Of a DNA stretch of 64,000 nucleotides, positions 34,290-47,001 are shown piece by piece. The notes beneath the pieces were generated by a model that saw only the letters and a list, made by a program, of their open reading frames with translations, was not told where the DNA came from and made no database searches. The DNA lies in contig NC_035170.2 in assembly GCF_001659605.2 (NCBI RefSeq), positions 13,744,502 through 13,808,501 on the forward strand, in the 5' to 3' direction. Position 1 is the first letter of the stretch. Each line of letters opens with the position of its first letter. The DNA comes from Manihot esculenta. Its lineage: Eukaryota; Streptophyta; Magnoliopsida; Malpighiales; Euphorbiaceae. A program made the translations under genes and the position numbers.

Positions 34290-37047
34290 TATTGGTATCA
34301 GAGCTAAGTTTGACCATGGCAGATAACCAAGAGGTGCGACTTGCTGCGATTGAGGCATCTTTGGCAAAATTGAGGAAGATGATCGGATAGCTTACCTAGC
34401 AGCAAGGACTACACCAACCCGCCGCCGCGCACACCCCCATCCAGTCGCCAATCCTTTGCCTGCAAATCTCCATCAGAATTATCAGGAAGGTTACAAGATC
34501 AAGATAAAATTTCAAAACTTTTCTGGTTCACTGGATGTGGAATCTGTTCTTGATTGGCTGGCAGAGGTTGAACGTTTTTTTCGAAGTTATGAACATGGAA
34601 GAGGATCGCAAGGTTCTGATTGTGACTTATAAGTTAAAAGGGGGTGCAACAGCCTGGTGAAATTGAAATTCGATTCAAAACGAACGCTATCGGAGGAGGC
34701 TGGAACCCATACGAAACTGGATGTTGATGAAACAGATATTTGAACAACGGTTCTTGCCTAGCAATCACGCTCAGGTTTTGTATAACCGGTATCATGACTG
34801 TGTACAGAGGAACCGACGGGTGGATGAATATACCGAGGAGTTTTTGAGGTTGCAGGCGAGGTGTGAAAACTGTGAGAACGAAGCCCAACAGGTTGCTCAT
34901 TATCAGAGGGGCCTGAACCACGAAATTCGTTGTATGATGGGAGTAGCTGCGATTTTCACCTTGGTAGACGTTATTGAGATGGCAAAAAGGGCAGAAAAGC
35001 GTGTTGATTGGCAGCCACGACAGTAGTACAACCGGAATTTCAATTACAAAAATTCTGGTTCAATAGGGACGCAGCAGTATAGAGGCAATTACAGCGGGCA
35101 GCCTTCTAAGATTGTAAATTCTAGCAATCCTCAGAATACCATGGAAGAAAAGGGAGACAATAAGGGAAAGGCAGTCACCACTATAGCAGACAAAGGAGGC
35201 AGAACCAATCTTTATCATAAGCCAACGGGAGATATATGTTACCGCTGCAAGCAACCTGGTCATCGATCAAATAATTGTCCAGAATGTAGAGGAGTTAATA
35301 CTGATCGCTGACAGGTTAATATAGTTGAGTAGGTGGCTAAAACTGACGAGAAAGTGGATGACGACGACAAATCTATTGCTGGTTCTGAAGATGGAAATGT
35401 CACCTATGTGGTAAAGAAAATCTTATGCTTAACAAAACAGGAGGATAAGACGCAAAGGAGGAAGATTTTTCAGGTAAAGTGTCGAGTAGAAGAGGCAACT
35501 TGCAGGCTAATTATAGATAGCTATAGTTGTGAGAATCTGATAGCTAAGCAATTGGTGGAGAAATTGCAGTTGCCTACACAGCCGCACCCTTCGCCATACA
35601 AGGTCGAATGGATTAAGGAAGGTCCGATAATTGAGGTCAATAGAATCTGCAGCGTACCTATCTCGATCGATAAATCTTATACTGAACCTATTAATTATGA
35701 TGATGTGGATATGGATTGCTATGGAATTTTGCTAGGTCGCCCTTGGCAGTTCGATGTTGATGCTTTGCATAAGGGGAAGGAGAATTCATACATGTTCACA
35801 TGGAATCAAAAGAATATTACTATCTTGCCTTCCGATTCTGCGAAATATTCTAAAGTGGAAGAGAAGAATGTTGTTGTTATTTCCACGGGAGTGGGCTATC
35901 AGGCACAATTGAGAAATCTGGAGGCACAATGGCTTTATTGGTGAGAGCAAAAGGTACAATGGAGGATGCACCATCTTTACCACCACCCGTCAAAAAGCTG
36001 TTGAAAGCGTTTCCTAAGATAGTGGAGGAATCATCCAAGCTTCCATCTCTGCGGGATATCCAACATCAGATTGATCTCATTCCTGGATCAAAATTACCGA
36101 ATCTGCCTCATTACAAGATGAGTCCAAAGGAGAGTAAAATCCTCCAAGAACAGGTTGAAGAATTACTAAAGAATTGGCATATTCGAGAGAGCATTAGCCC
36201 TTGCAAAGTACCTGCCCTATTAGTTCCAAAGAAAGATAGAACTTGGAGAATGTGCGTGGATAGCAGGGCCATCAACAAAATTACAATTCAGTATCGATTT
36301 CCTATTCCACGATTGGATGACATGCTGGATCAGCTATCCGGGTCTAAAGTCTTTTCTAAAATTGACCTTAAAAGTGGCTATCACCAAGTTCAGATCAAGG
36401 AGGGAGATGAATGGAAGACTGCCTTCAAGACTAAGGAAGGCTTGTATGAGTGGCTGGTTATGCCCTTTGATCTGATGAATGCACCTAGTACTTTTATGCG
36501 ACTCATGAACCAGGTTTTGTGTGCTTTCTTACGCAAATTTGTGGTTGTTTATTTTGATGACATCTTGATTTTTAGTCGCAGTGAAGAAGAATATTTACAG
36601 CATCTCCGTCAAGTCATGACAGCCTTGCAAGAAAGTGAGCTAGTTATTAATCTTAAGAAGCGCATTTATATGACGGAGCGCGTTCTGTTCTTGGGGTTCG
36701 TTGTTAGTGCAGAAGGGATACATGTTGATGAGAAGAAGGTAGAAGCAATACGGAATTGGCCCATCCCCAAAACTATTTCTAAAGTTCGCAGCTTTCATGG
36801 CCTTGCTATTTTCTATTGACGGTTTATCAGAAATTTCAGCAGCATCATTGTTCCTATCACAGATTGCTTGAAGAAAGAGAGAGTGCAAAAATTTGCATGG
36901 ACTGAAGCTGCCAACAAGAGTTTTGAAGAGATTAAAGATAAGCTTACTTCTGCCCCTATTCTTGCTCTACCCGATTTTGATAAACTGTTTGAGGTTGAAT
37001 ATGATGCTTATGGGGTTGGAATTGGTGGAGTATTGTCACAGTCTAAA

Positions 37048-39331
37048 TGTAATACCCGGCTAGACTCCGGTATCGGAATCCCTACCGTCCGGTGGGACCT
37101 CGGATGTCGGAAACCTCTAGAAGGGTAAAACTATGATTTTATGAAATGTTTTCATGTATTTCATGTTTTTAAGTAAGAAATTAAATGAGTTTTGCGTGAA
37201 AAAATCTTTGGAGGAAAACCCAGGTTCGGCCGCCGAACTCCGAAGTTCGGCCGCCGAACATGCATGCTTTCGGAGGGACTTTAGGCGCCCGAAAGTTTTG
37301 AGTGAGGAAATGCAGGTTCGGCCGCCGAACTCCAAGTTCGGCCGCCGAACCTTGCATGCATGCGGAGGCACCTTCGGCCCCCGAACGTGGCCTGGCCAGC
37401 CACCTATAAAAGGGGCACTTAGCCGAAATGGGAGAGTTTTCTCCCATTTTCAGCCACAGCGAGCTTCCGACCTCCCTCTCCCAAATCTTGTGTTTTTCCT
37501 TCAATCCCCACCATTTTCTTTGAGTTTTAAGGTTCCACAAAAGTTTTTGAGTGTTTTTAAGCAAGTTTGGAGCTTGGAAGTCTTGGAGCTAAATTCCTCC
37601 ATTTTCCGAGCTAGGATCGTTCTTCCTCTCGATCTTCAAGAGGTAAGCTTCGATCTATGCTTCTTTTATGTTTTATGAAAGTTTTATGCAAGTTGATGGG
37701 GTAGAATGCATGTATAGGCTTGTTGTTAGGTTTATAGGTTTATGTTGAGATTTGAACAATGTATGTTGGAAATGTGTGGTTTGAAGTGTTGTAGTTGGGG
37801 TATATTATAGTTTGAGACCCCTAGGTGCGAGGTATGATGTGTATGCCTGTGTAGAAACAAGTTTATGCATGTTTTGAGGCGTTTTGGAGGCTGTGGACAC
37901 AAGGGAGCCAAGTTTCTGCCCTTCGGCAGAAACTCAGGTTCGGCCGCCGAAGTAACTTTCGGCCGCCGAACCCCCTTGTGGAGGCAGTTTCGGCTGCCGA
38001 AGCCTGCCCCCGAAACTCAAGTTTCGTCTCTGTCTGGGAGGTTCGGCCGCCGAAAGTGCCGCCGAACCTGCATGACTTTCGGCTGCAGAGGGACTTTCGG
38101 CCGCCGAACCTGCCGCCGAAAGTGCCCTGTTCAGCCATTTCTTGCATGTTTTCATGTGATGTTTTCAGGATGTTTTAGGGGGTCTTTGGGGAGTATTTTA
38201 GAGTCATGTTCATGTATGTTTGGTGCCTCATTTGAGTCCACCTGTGTAGGTTCGGACCCGAGGAACCGAGACCCCCGGTTGTGAGATAGTCGTTCAGAGT
38301 TCGTTGCTAAAGCTTCAGTTACCATGTGAGTGGAACAACCCCTTAAGCTTTAAAGTAAATGAATAAATGAATGAATCATAAAGCATTGCCCATGCATCAT
38401 TATGCCATGCAATATTAGGTTGTTGCACTAGAATTCACGAATATGTTGCATTGCATACTTGGTTGTTGATGTGGATGAATGTTGAATGATCCATTAGCCC
38501 TTGTACGTCATGATAGCCTATGTGAGTCCAGGTGTGCCTGCTATGGCTCTACGCCCCTGGCACTATGACTGATTATGGAAGTCCGGGTGTGCCTGCTACG
38601 GCTCTACGCCCCCGGCATGTATAAGTAAGAAAGATAGGGGTTAAATGGTGACAAGTTCATCCTAGTTGTGAAATATTTGTGTTATGGCGCATACATGAAA
38701 GCATGAATAAGAAAAAGTTATAATGATAATAATAATAATAAAATGAATAATAATATACCTAAAAATGGAGGAATTAAAACAAATGTTTTTAGTTTCTGCT
38801 CACTGGGCTCTAGTAGCTCACCCCTCTCCCTTTATCCCCAAAGTTGCAGGTACAGGATAGATCTAGAAGTCGGCTAGAGTGAAGTCAAGTCATGTATGTT
38901 GTAATAGATAGTAGTGGACATGAACATGATGTAATGAGTATTTATGACCATGTAATGTAATGAATGATTTGATGATGTATTGAGGATTATAGTAGTGCTT
39001 GACCTAGAGGTGTGTGAATCCCCATTATGTACAGAATGTTTAATGAGTAATGATGTTAATGACCATGATTATCCAAGCTGATATGTATGATGATGATACC
39101 CCATTGGAGTATTTGATGAGGACTCCAGTGTGGGGTTTATGTATGATTTTGTGCATGCACAGGTTTTGCTTGGATAAGACAAAAGAAAAAATTTTACAGA
39201 TCATGTATATGTTGTTATGTATGGGATTCCACAGGTTTACAGGAGGTATGTAGGCTTGCTACGGGTCCCGGCGGCCTTAAGCCGATCTGGATCCTAGCGC
39301 CGGTAACGGGTCGGATTTCCGGGTCGTTACA
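37048..39331 (+). repeat. element E 5' LTR
   Basis: Order: conserved start, GCC-palindrome cluster I (37225-37349), TATA box 37405, leader with splice donor at 37643, GCC-palindrome cluster II (37939-38115), a 45-bp tandem pair (38524-38616), the CTGCTCACTGGGCTC block (38797), and the conserved CTTGCTACGGGTCCCGGCGG end. Confidence 0.96.
37405..37412 (+). promoter_or_regulatory. element E LTR TATA box
   Basis: TATAAAAG in the context CAGCCACCTATAAAAGGG. The same box occurs in F (51573), G (58301), H (60914), the antisense solo LTR (56499-56505) and the E 3' LTR (45075). Confidence 0.75.
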
Positions 39332-39593
39332 GAGTGGTATCAGAGCCCTAGGTTCATATGATCGGACCTAGAGTGTCGGGCTCATAGATGTTCTAGAAGG
39401 TCAAGCACACTAGGAAAATCATGTCCACTAGGATAGGATGTAGAGTCCTGTCTATATGATGATATGATATGCCATGATAATATGCATGTGCATAAATGCT
39501 ATGATGTGATGCTATGTATGTGATGAGGGTTCATGTGTTTCCACATGAACCATATGATGCTAATGATTGCTTATACTATGTGCTGTTTTTCAG
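37643..39593 (+). other. predicted leader intron of element E
   Basis: Donor CAAGAG/GTAAGC at 37643 and acceptor TGCTGTTTTTCAG/A ending 39593, eight bases before the gag ATG at 39602. Equivalent sites exist in F (51814-53985), G (58541-60464) and H (61155-63249). The intron would remove 74% of the LTR and the primer-binding site. The roughly 205-base exon from the TATA-derived start to the donor has no ATG, while the intron has dozens. This is a prediction; no transcript data are available. Confidence 0.55.
39335..39348 (+). other. element E primer-binding site
   Basis: TGGTATCAGAGCCC three bases after the 5' LTR, complementary to the 3' end of initiator tRNA-Met. Confidence 0.85.
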
Positions 39594-39601
39594 AAAATAG
39601 A

Positions 39602-42600
39602 ATGAGAGGAACTCGTCGATCTGCACGATTGACTGGAGTGCCACCTCAGGACGAGGGCGCTGATGCCCGTCCTTCAGCTTTGCCTAGGGCAATGTCCAGT
39701 AGGTCCAACAGAGACAGAGTAGCTAGAGACCCTAGAAGGTCTTTGGATCTGGGTAGAAGCAGATCAGTAAGGGGAACAGTGCAGGGAGGAATGTCTGAGG
39801 ATATGGAAGTAGATCAAAGGAGGGATGGCAGTCTCGGTGTGAGCATGCCGGAAGAGGGCATGGGAGAATCAGAAGGAGGCACTCAGGCCTCGAGTTATGT
39901 CCAGCCACATCACTACCCACCCTATTCACACCATCCAGGGTATTCGATGGGAGGTACATCGGATTACCCCAGTTTTAGCCCTTATCCTCCACATATGCCA
40001 TACCCACCTTACTACCCACCATACTCTCAGTACCCCATGTACCCACCTCCACCTCCCTATACTAGTACAGCAAACCCTACCCCAGGGGATGTTGTACCTC
40101 CACCACCACCAGTATCTACTGTCCCGGAAACACAAGTACCCAAACCTACCTCATCTGGAGGGAGCAAGGTCAAGATGACCGATTATATGAAGCTGGGTGC
40201 TCCCCAGTTTGAAACCGGTGATGATCCGTTCGTGTACTTGGAGCGGGTCAAGGCAATTACAGATGAGATAGGGGCTGATGACAGTAGAGCCATTCAGATG
40301 GCCGGGTTCACGTTTAAGTGCAAGAAGGCACGGGAGTGGTTCAAGAATTATGTGAACCCGAGAGTGGACAGCATGAATTGGGAAGAGTTTGCAAACGAGT
40401 TTGCAGGGTGGGCTTTCCCTGATAGTTCAAGGGAATTGAAGATGATAGAATTCGAGCAGTTGAGGCAAACTGATGACATGAGTATAGATGAGTACACAGA
40501 CAGGTTCCTGGAGTTGTTGCCATATGCTGGGCTGAATTTGGACACAGATCAAAAGAAGTCAAGGAGATATATTATGAGGCTGCACTCCAGGTATTCCTCT
40601 TTGGTACAGTCAGCAGAGAGAGAGAGTTTCCATGCCATAGTGGATATGGCTAGGAGAATGGAGGCTAGTGCTATCGTTGAGGGGAAGGTAAAACAGTCAG
40701 TGGCACAGTCTTCTGGTTCCAAGACCCCAGGTGGGGAAAGGGTAGACTCTTCTTCTCTAAGTGCAGCAGTTGCAGGCAGTAAGAAGTGGGACAGAGGCCA
40801 CAGAAAATCTAAGAAGAATAAGTTCTGGAACAAGATCAAGTCAGGTCTGGGTTTAGGCAGTGGCTCAAGCTCTGGCGCAGAGGTTACAACATGTATGAGA
40901 TGTGGGAGACCACACAAGGGAGTATGTCTGGCAGGGACAAACACATGTTTCAGATGCGGACAGGCGGGTCATTTGGCTCGAGACTGTCCTAGAGGAGCCT
41001 TTACAGCACCGTCTCAGCAGACAACCTCCGGCAGTGTGGTGCAGCCAGTAGCTCCAGCCGCAACACAGGCCAGTGGCAGAGGCAGAGAGAGAGGGTCAGC
41101 CTCTTCATCAGCAGGATACAGAGGTGAAGGTCCATCAGCTCCGGCACGGATCTTCACTATGACTCAGCAGGAGGCCAACACATCCAACACCGTGGTGGCA
41201 GGTAATCTCATCATTGGTTGTTCTGATGTGTATGCCTTAATGGACCCGGGTGCATCTCATTCTTTTATTGCTCCGAGAGTCGTGGAGAGGGTAGGATTGA
41301 TGGTCTCTGGGTTAGAGTGTCCCCTATGGGTCAGTGGACCCAAGTGTGACCCGTCAGTGGCAGAGGCAGTCTGCCAATGTAGTCCAGTTTTCATAGAGGG
41401 GAGATGCCTTTCCGCCGACCTTGTGGTTCTAGATTTGACAGATTTTGACGTCATTCTAGGGATGGATTGGTTATCGACCCATGGTGCTACCTTGGACTGT
41501 AGAGACAAGGTAGTCAGATTCAGAGATCAGGATGGGTCAGAGGTCGTCTTCAGAGGAGACAAGAGGGGTACACCTAGAGGTCTGATCTCAGCTCTTCAGG
41601 CTCGTAGGTTGCTTAGGAGGGGATGTCAGGGGTTTCTAGCTCATGTGAGGGAGTTAGATAGTCATGTCAGAGAGCCCGCCTCAGTGCCTGTGGTGAGTGA
41701 GTTCTTAGATGTTTTCCCAGACGAGCTGCCAGGGTTACCACCTGCTAGGGAGATAGAGTTCGAGATTGAGTTAATGCCTGGTACCAGACCGATCTCTATC
41801 CCTCCCTACAGGATGGCACCAGCTGAATTGAAAGAACTGAAGGAACAGTTGCAAGAGCTGGTAGATAAGGGTTTCATCCGACCGAGTACTTCACCTTGGG
41901 GTGCTCCGGTTTTGTTTGTGAGGAAGAAGGATGGATCCCTCAGACTTTGTATCGACTACAGACAGTTGAACAAGGTCACTACCAAGAACAAGTACCCTTT
42001 GCCGAGGATCGATGATCTATTCGACCAGCTAGCAGGAGCAAGTTGTTTCTCCAAAATAGATCTGAGATCAGGGTACCATCAGTTGAGGATAAGGAATGAA
42101 GATGTACCGAAGACAGCTTTCAGGACCAGGTATGGGCACTATGAGTTCCTTGTGATGCCGTTTGGGTTGACCAACGCCCCTGCAGCATTCATGGACCTCA
42201 TGAACAGAGTATTCAGTCAGTATCTGGATCACTTCGTTATTGTCTTCATAGATGATATCTTAGTGTATTCCAGAAATGCAGAGGAGCATGCCCGTCACCT
42301 GAGGACAGTTTTGCAGACCTTGAGAGAGCATGGCTTGTATGCCAAGTTCTCCAAGTGTGAGTTTTGGCTTAGGAGCATTTCATTCTTGGGGCACATTGTG
42401 TCAGAACAGGGTATTGAAGTAGACCCCAAGAAGGTAGAGGCTGTAGCTAACTGGCCTAGACCCACCACAGTGACCGAGATCAAAAGTTTTCTGGGTTTAG
42501 CAGGTTACTACAGGAGGTTCGTTCAGGACTTCTCAAAGATTGCTGCTCCTATGACCAAATTGACAAAAAAGAATCAGAAGTTCATATGGACCGATCAGTG

Positions 42601-44587
42601 TGAGGAAAGCTTTGAGGAGCTTAAGAGGAGGTTGACTTCAGCACCGGTGTTAGCTCTACCAAAAAGTGATGATGACTTCTCAGTATATTGTGATGCGTCC
42701 CGTGTGGGACTGGGTTGTGTGCTAATGCAAAATGAGCGGGTGATCGCTTATGCTTCTAGGCAGCTGAAGAAGCATGAGCTGAATTACCCCACACATGACC
42801 TAGAGATGGCAGCAGTGATCTTTGCACTCAAGATGTGGAGGCATTACCTTTATGGGGTAAAGTGTGAGATCTTCACAGATCATAAGAGCCTGTAGCACAT
42901 CTTGAGTCAGAGAGATTTGAATTTGAGGCAGAGGAGATGGGTAGAGCTGTTGAGTGACTACGATTGCAAGATTCAGTACCATCCGGGTAAGGCGAATGTT
43001 GTGGCAGACGCCCTAAGCCGGAAATCACTCGGCAGTCTATCCCACATTTCAGCAGAGAGGAGGCCGGTGGTGAAGGAGTTCCACAGACTTATGAGTGAGG
43101 GATTACAGTTGGAGTTGTCTGGCACAGGTGCCTTAGTGGCTCAGATGAGACTGACACCCGTGTTTCTGGAGCAGGTAGCTCAGAAACAGCATGAGGACCC
43201 AGAGTTGGTCAGGATAGCCAGAACGGTTCAGTCAGGCCAGAGTAATGAGTTTAAGTTTGATGATAAGGGGATCCTCCGCTACGGGAACAGATTATGTGTG
43301 CCAGATGACATTGGTCTGAAGGGAGATATTATGGGGGAAGCCTATAATACCAGGTATAGTGTTCACCCTGGAGCCACCAAGATGTATCAGGATCTGAAGA
43401 GAGTGTATTGGTGGCCAGCTATGAAGAAGGACGTGGCACTGTTCGTGTCAGCCTGCGATGTGTGTCAGAGGGTGAAACTAGAGCATCAGAAGCCGGCTGG
43501 AATGTTGAACCCACTACCGATTCCAGAGTGGAAATGGGAGAATATAGCTATGGACTTCGTAGTGGGGTTACCGGCAACGTCCAACAGATTGGACTCCATA
43601 TGGGTGATTGTGGACAGACTCACCAAATCTGCTCACTTCATCCCTGTCAGGAGTGGTTACTCTGTGGACAAGTTGGCACAGGTGTACGTAGATGAAATTG
43701 TCAGACTGCATGAGGTCCCGGTATCTATAGTGTCAGATAGAGGGCCCCAGTTCACCTCCAGGTTTTGGCGGAGTCTGCAGAACGCTATGGGTACCAGATT
43801 AGACTTCAGTACTGCCTTCCACCCACAGACAGACGGACAGTCAGAGAGGACCATCCAGACAATAGAGGATATGCTCAGAATGTGTGTGCTAGATTTTGGC
43901 GGTTCTTGGAGGCAGCATCTACCTTTGGTGGAGTTTGCCTACAATAACAGCTATCATGCTAGCATAGGGATGGCTCCATATGAAGCTTTGTATGGGAGGA
44001 AGTGCAGATCACCTATCTGCTGGGAGGAGGTAGGTGAGAGGACTCTTGCGGGTCCGGAGTTAGTAGAGCTTACCAGCAGGGTGGTACCCATAATCAGAGA
44101 GAGGATCAAGACTGCTGCTAGTCGGCAGAAGAGTTATGCAGATATCCGTAGAAGACAGCTAGAGTTTCAGGAGGGGGATTTGGTTTTACTCAAGGTGTCT
44201 CCTATGAAAGGAGTGGTTCGGTTCGGGAAGAAGGGTAAGTTAGCTCCACGGTACATCGGTCCTTTCGAGGTGCTTCAGAGGGTCGGTAATGTGTCGTACA
44301 AGCTAGACTTGCCTGCTTCGATGGAGAGAATCCATCCGGTTTTCCATGTTTCTCTGTTACGGAAGTTCGTGTCGGATCCTGGAAAGGTTCTTAGTGAGCC
44401 TGATATGGAGATCCATGAGGATCTCACCTATGTAGAACAGCCAGTGCGGATCCTAGACACTCAGATCAGAAAGCTGAGGAACAAGGAAATCCCGATGGTA
44501 AAGGTCCTTTGGAACCACCACAACTTAGAGGAATGCACCTGGGAGACCCGGGAGTCTATGCTCCAGCAATACCCCCATCTGTTTTGA
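39602..44587 (+). CDS. element E gag-pol polyprotein with one in-frame TAG
   Basis: ATG 39602 ([12 protein letters not shown]) is chosen because the same start recurs in F and G. Gag has a P/Y-rich linker (residues about 100-180), a capsid region from about 192 ([20 protein letters not shown]), and the [12 protein letters not shown] and [14 protein letters not shown] zinc motifs (about 430-463). Protease [11 protein letters not shown] is near 543. RT (about 735-900) has FIDDILVYS, and RNase H has [11 protein letters not shown] near 1024. Codon 1098 is TAG (42893-42895), between HKSL and HIL where Q is expected. The same frame then stays open through the integrase zinc region ([11 protein letters not shown]), the core ([28 protein letters not shown]) and a chromodomain-like end ([20 protein letters not shown]), stopping at 44587. 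It would encode all structural and replication proteins, 1661 residues. Confidence 0.92.
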
Positions 44588-44702
44588 GGTGAGTGTTAGT
44601 CGTTCTATGTGTTGCATGTATGAGATATTGTATGCTATGTTGTATGTTATGATTCATGCCATGCTTTGTATGTTAGTGAGGAACATTCGGGGACGAATGT
44701 TC

Positions 44703-44717
44703 TTAAGGGGGGGAGAA
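44703..44717 (+). other. element E polypurine tract
   Basis: Run of seven G within a purine stretch directly before the 3' LTR, the usual plus-strand primer. Confidence 0.8.
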
Positions 44718-47001
44718 TGTAATACCCGGCTAGACTCCGGTATCGGAATCCCTACCGTCCGGTGGGACCTCGGATGTCGGAAACCTCTAGAAGGGTAAAA
44801 CTATGATTTTATGAAATGTTTTCATGTATTTCATGTTTTTAAGTAAGAAATTAAATGAGTTTTGCGTGAAAAAATCTTTGGAGGAAAACCCAGGTTCGGC
44901 CGCCGAACTCCGAAGTTCGGCCGCCGAACATGCATGCTTTCGGAGGGACTTTAGGCGCCCGAAAGTTTTGAGTGAGGAAATGCAGGTTCGGCCGCCGAAC
45001 TCCAAGTTCGGCCGCCGAACCTTGCATGCATGCGGAGGCACCTTCGGCCCCCGAACGTGGCCTGGCCAGCCACCTATAAAAGGGGCACTTAGCCGAAATG
45101 GGAGAGTTTTCTCCCATTTTCAGCCACAGCGAGCTTCCGACCTCCCTCTCCCAAATCTTGTGTTTTTCCTTCAATCCCCACCATTTTCTTTGAGTTTTAA
45201 GGTTCCACAAAAGTTTTTGAGTGTTTTTAAGCAAGTTTGGAGCTTGGAAGTCTTGGAGCTAAATCCCTCCATTTTCCGAGCTAGGATCGTTCTTCCTCTC
45301 GATCTTCAAGAGGTAAGCTTCGATCTATGCTTCTTTTATGTTTTATGAAAGTTTTATGCAAGTTGATGGGGTAGAATGCATGTATAGGCTTGTTGTTAGG
45401 TTTATAGGTTTATGTTGAGATTTGAACAATGTATGTTGGAAATGTGTGGTTTGAAGTGTTGTAGTTGGGGTATATTATAGTTTGAGACCCCTAGGTGCGA
45501 GGTATGATGTGTATGCCTGTGTAGAAACAAGTTTATGCATGTTTTGAGGCGTTTTGGAGGCTGTGGACACAAGGGAGCCAAGTTTCTGCCCTTCGGCAGA
45601 AACTCAGGTTCGGCCGCCGAAGTAACTTTCGGCCACCGAACCCCCTTGTGGAGGCAGTTTCGGCTGCCGAAGCCTGCCCCCGAAACTCAAGTTTCGTCTC
45701 TGTCTGGGAGGTTCGGCCGCCGAAAGTGCCGCCGAACCTGCATGACTTTCGGCTGCAGAGGGACTTTCGGCCGCCGAACCTGCCGCCGAAAGTGCCATGT
45801 TCAGCCATTTCTTGCATGTTTTCATGTGATGTTTTCAGGATGTTTTAGGGGGTCTTTGGGGAGTATTTTAGAGTCATGTTCATGTATGTTTGGTGCCTCA
45901 TTTGAGTCCACCTGTGTAGGTTCGGACCCGAGGAACCGAGACCCCCGGTTGTGAGATAGTCGTTCAGAGTTCGTTGCTAAAGCTTCAGTTACCATGTGAG
46001 TGGAACAACCCCTTAAGCTTTAAAGTAAATGAATAAATGAATGAATCATAAAGCATTGCCCATGCATCATTATGCCATGCAATATTAGGTTGTTGCACTA
46101 GAATTCACGAATATGTTGCATTGCATACTTGGTTGTTGATGTGGATGAATGTTGAATGATCCATTAGCCCTTGTACGTCATGATAGCCTATGTGAGTCCA
46201 GGTGTGCCTGCTATGGCTCTACGCCCCTGGCACTATGACTGATTATGGAAGTCCGGGTGTGCCTGCTACGGCTCTACGCCCCCGGCATGTATAAGTAAGA
46301 AAGATAGGGGCTAAATGGTGACAAGTTCATCCTAGTTGTGAAATGTTTGTGTTATGGCGCATACATGAAAGCATGAATAAGAAAAAGTTATAATGATAAT
46401 AATAATAATAAAATGAATAATAATATACCTAAAAATGGAGGAATTAAAACAAATGTTTTTAGTTTCTGCTCACTGGGCTCTAGTAGCTCACCCCTCTCCC
46501 TTTATCCCCAAAGTTGCAGGTACAGGATAGATCTAGAAGTCGGCTAGAGTGAAGTCAAGTCATGTATGTTGTAATAGATAGTAGTGGACATGAACATGAT
46601 GTAATGAGTATTTATGACCATGTAATGTAATGAATGATTTGATGATGTATTGAGGATTATAGTAGTGCTTGACCTAGAGGTGTGTGAATCCCCATTATGT
46701 ACAGAATGTTTAATGAGTAATGATGTTAATGACCATGATTATCCAAGCTGATATGTATGATGATGATACCCCATTGGAGTATTTGATGAGGACTCCAGTG
46801 TGGGGTTTATGTATGATTTTGTGCATGCACAGGTTTTGCTTGGATAAGACAAAAGAAAAAATTTTACAGATCATGTATATGTTGTTATGTATGGGATTCC
46901 ACAGGTTTACAGGAGGTATGTAGGCTTGCTACGGGTCCCGGCGGCCTTAAGCCGATCTGGATCCTAGCGCCGGTAACGGGTCGGATTTCCGGGTCGTTAC
47001 A
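44718..47001 (+). repeat. element E 3' LTR
   Basis: Same length as the 5' LTR. Differences noted near 45263 (T/C), 45624 (G/A), 45796 (C/A), 46311 (T/C) and 46345 (A/G). Confidence 0.96.

Larger units (their letters stand above)
37048..47001 (+). mobile_element. Ty3/gypsy element E, Tekay/Del-like, complete and very young
   Basis: Two 2284-bp LTRs (37048-39331, 44718-47001), TGTAATACCCGG to GGGTCGTTACA, differ at about five positions by hand comparison. The duplication CTAAA is exact at 37043-37047 and 47002-47006. A primer site TGGTATCAGAGCCC is at 39335 and a polypurine tract TTAAGGGGGGGAGAA at 44703-44717. It has one gag-pol frame with a single TAG. The C-terminal chromodomain and long LTRs suit the Tekay (Del) chromovirus lineage. 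It is inserted in element D's RNase H, same orientation. Confidence 0.96.

Noticed and set aside
37154..38284. Overlapping frames on both strands in the E-family LTRs (94-174 codons, rich in SAAE, FGGR and RRPKV repeats), repeated at 44824-45954 and in F, G and H
   Set aside because: They arise because the TTCGGC-N-GCCGAA repeats lack stops in several frames. They follow the nucleotide repeat, not a protein, and are not preserved as proteins between copies.
38524..38616. CRISPR-like spaced repeat in LTRs
   Set aside because: Only two to three units, contiguous rather than spaced by unique sequence, in a plant retrotransposon LTR.
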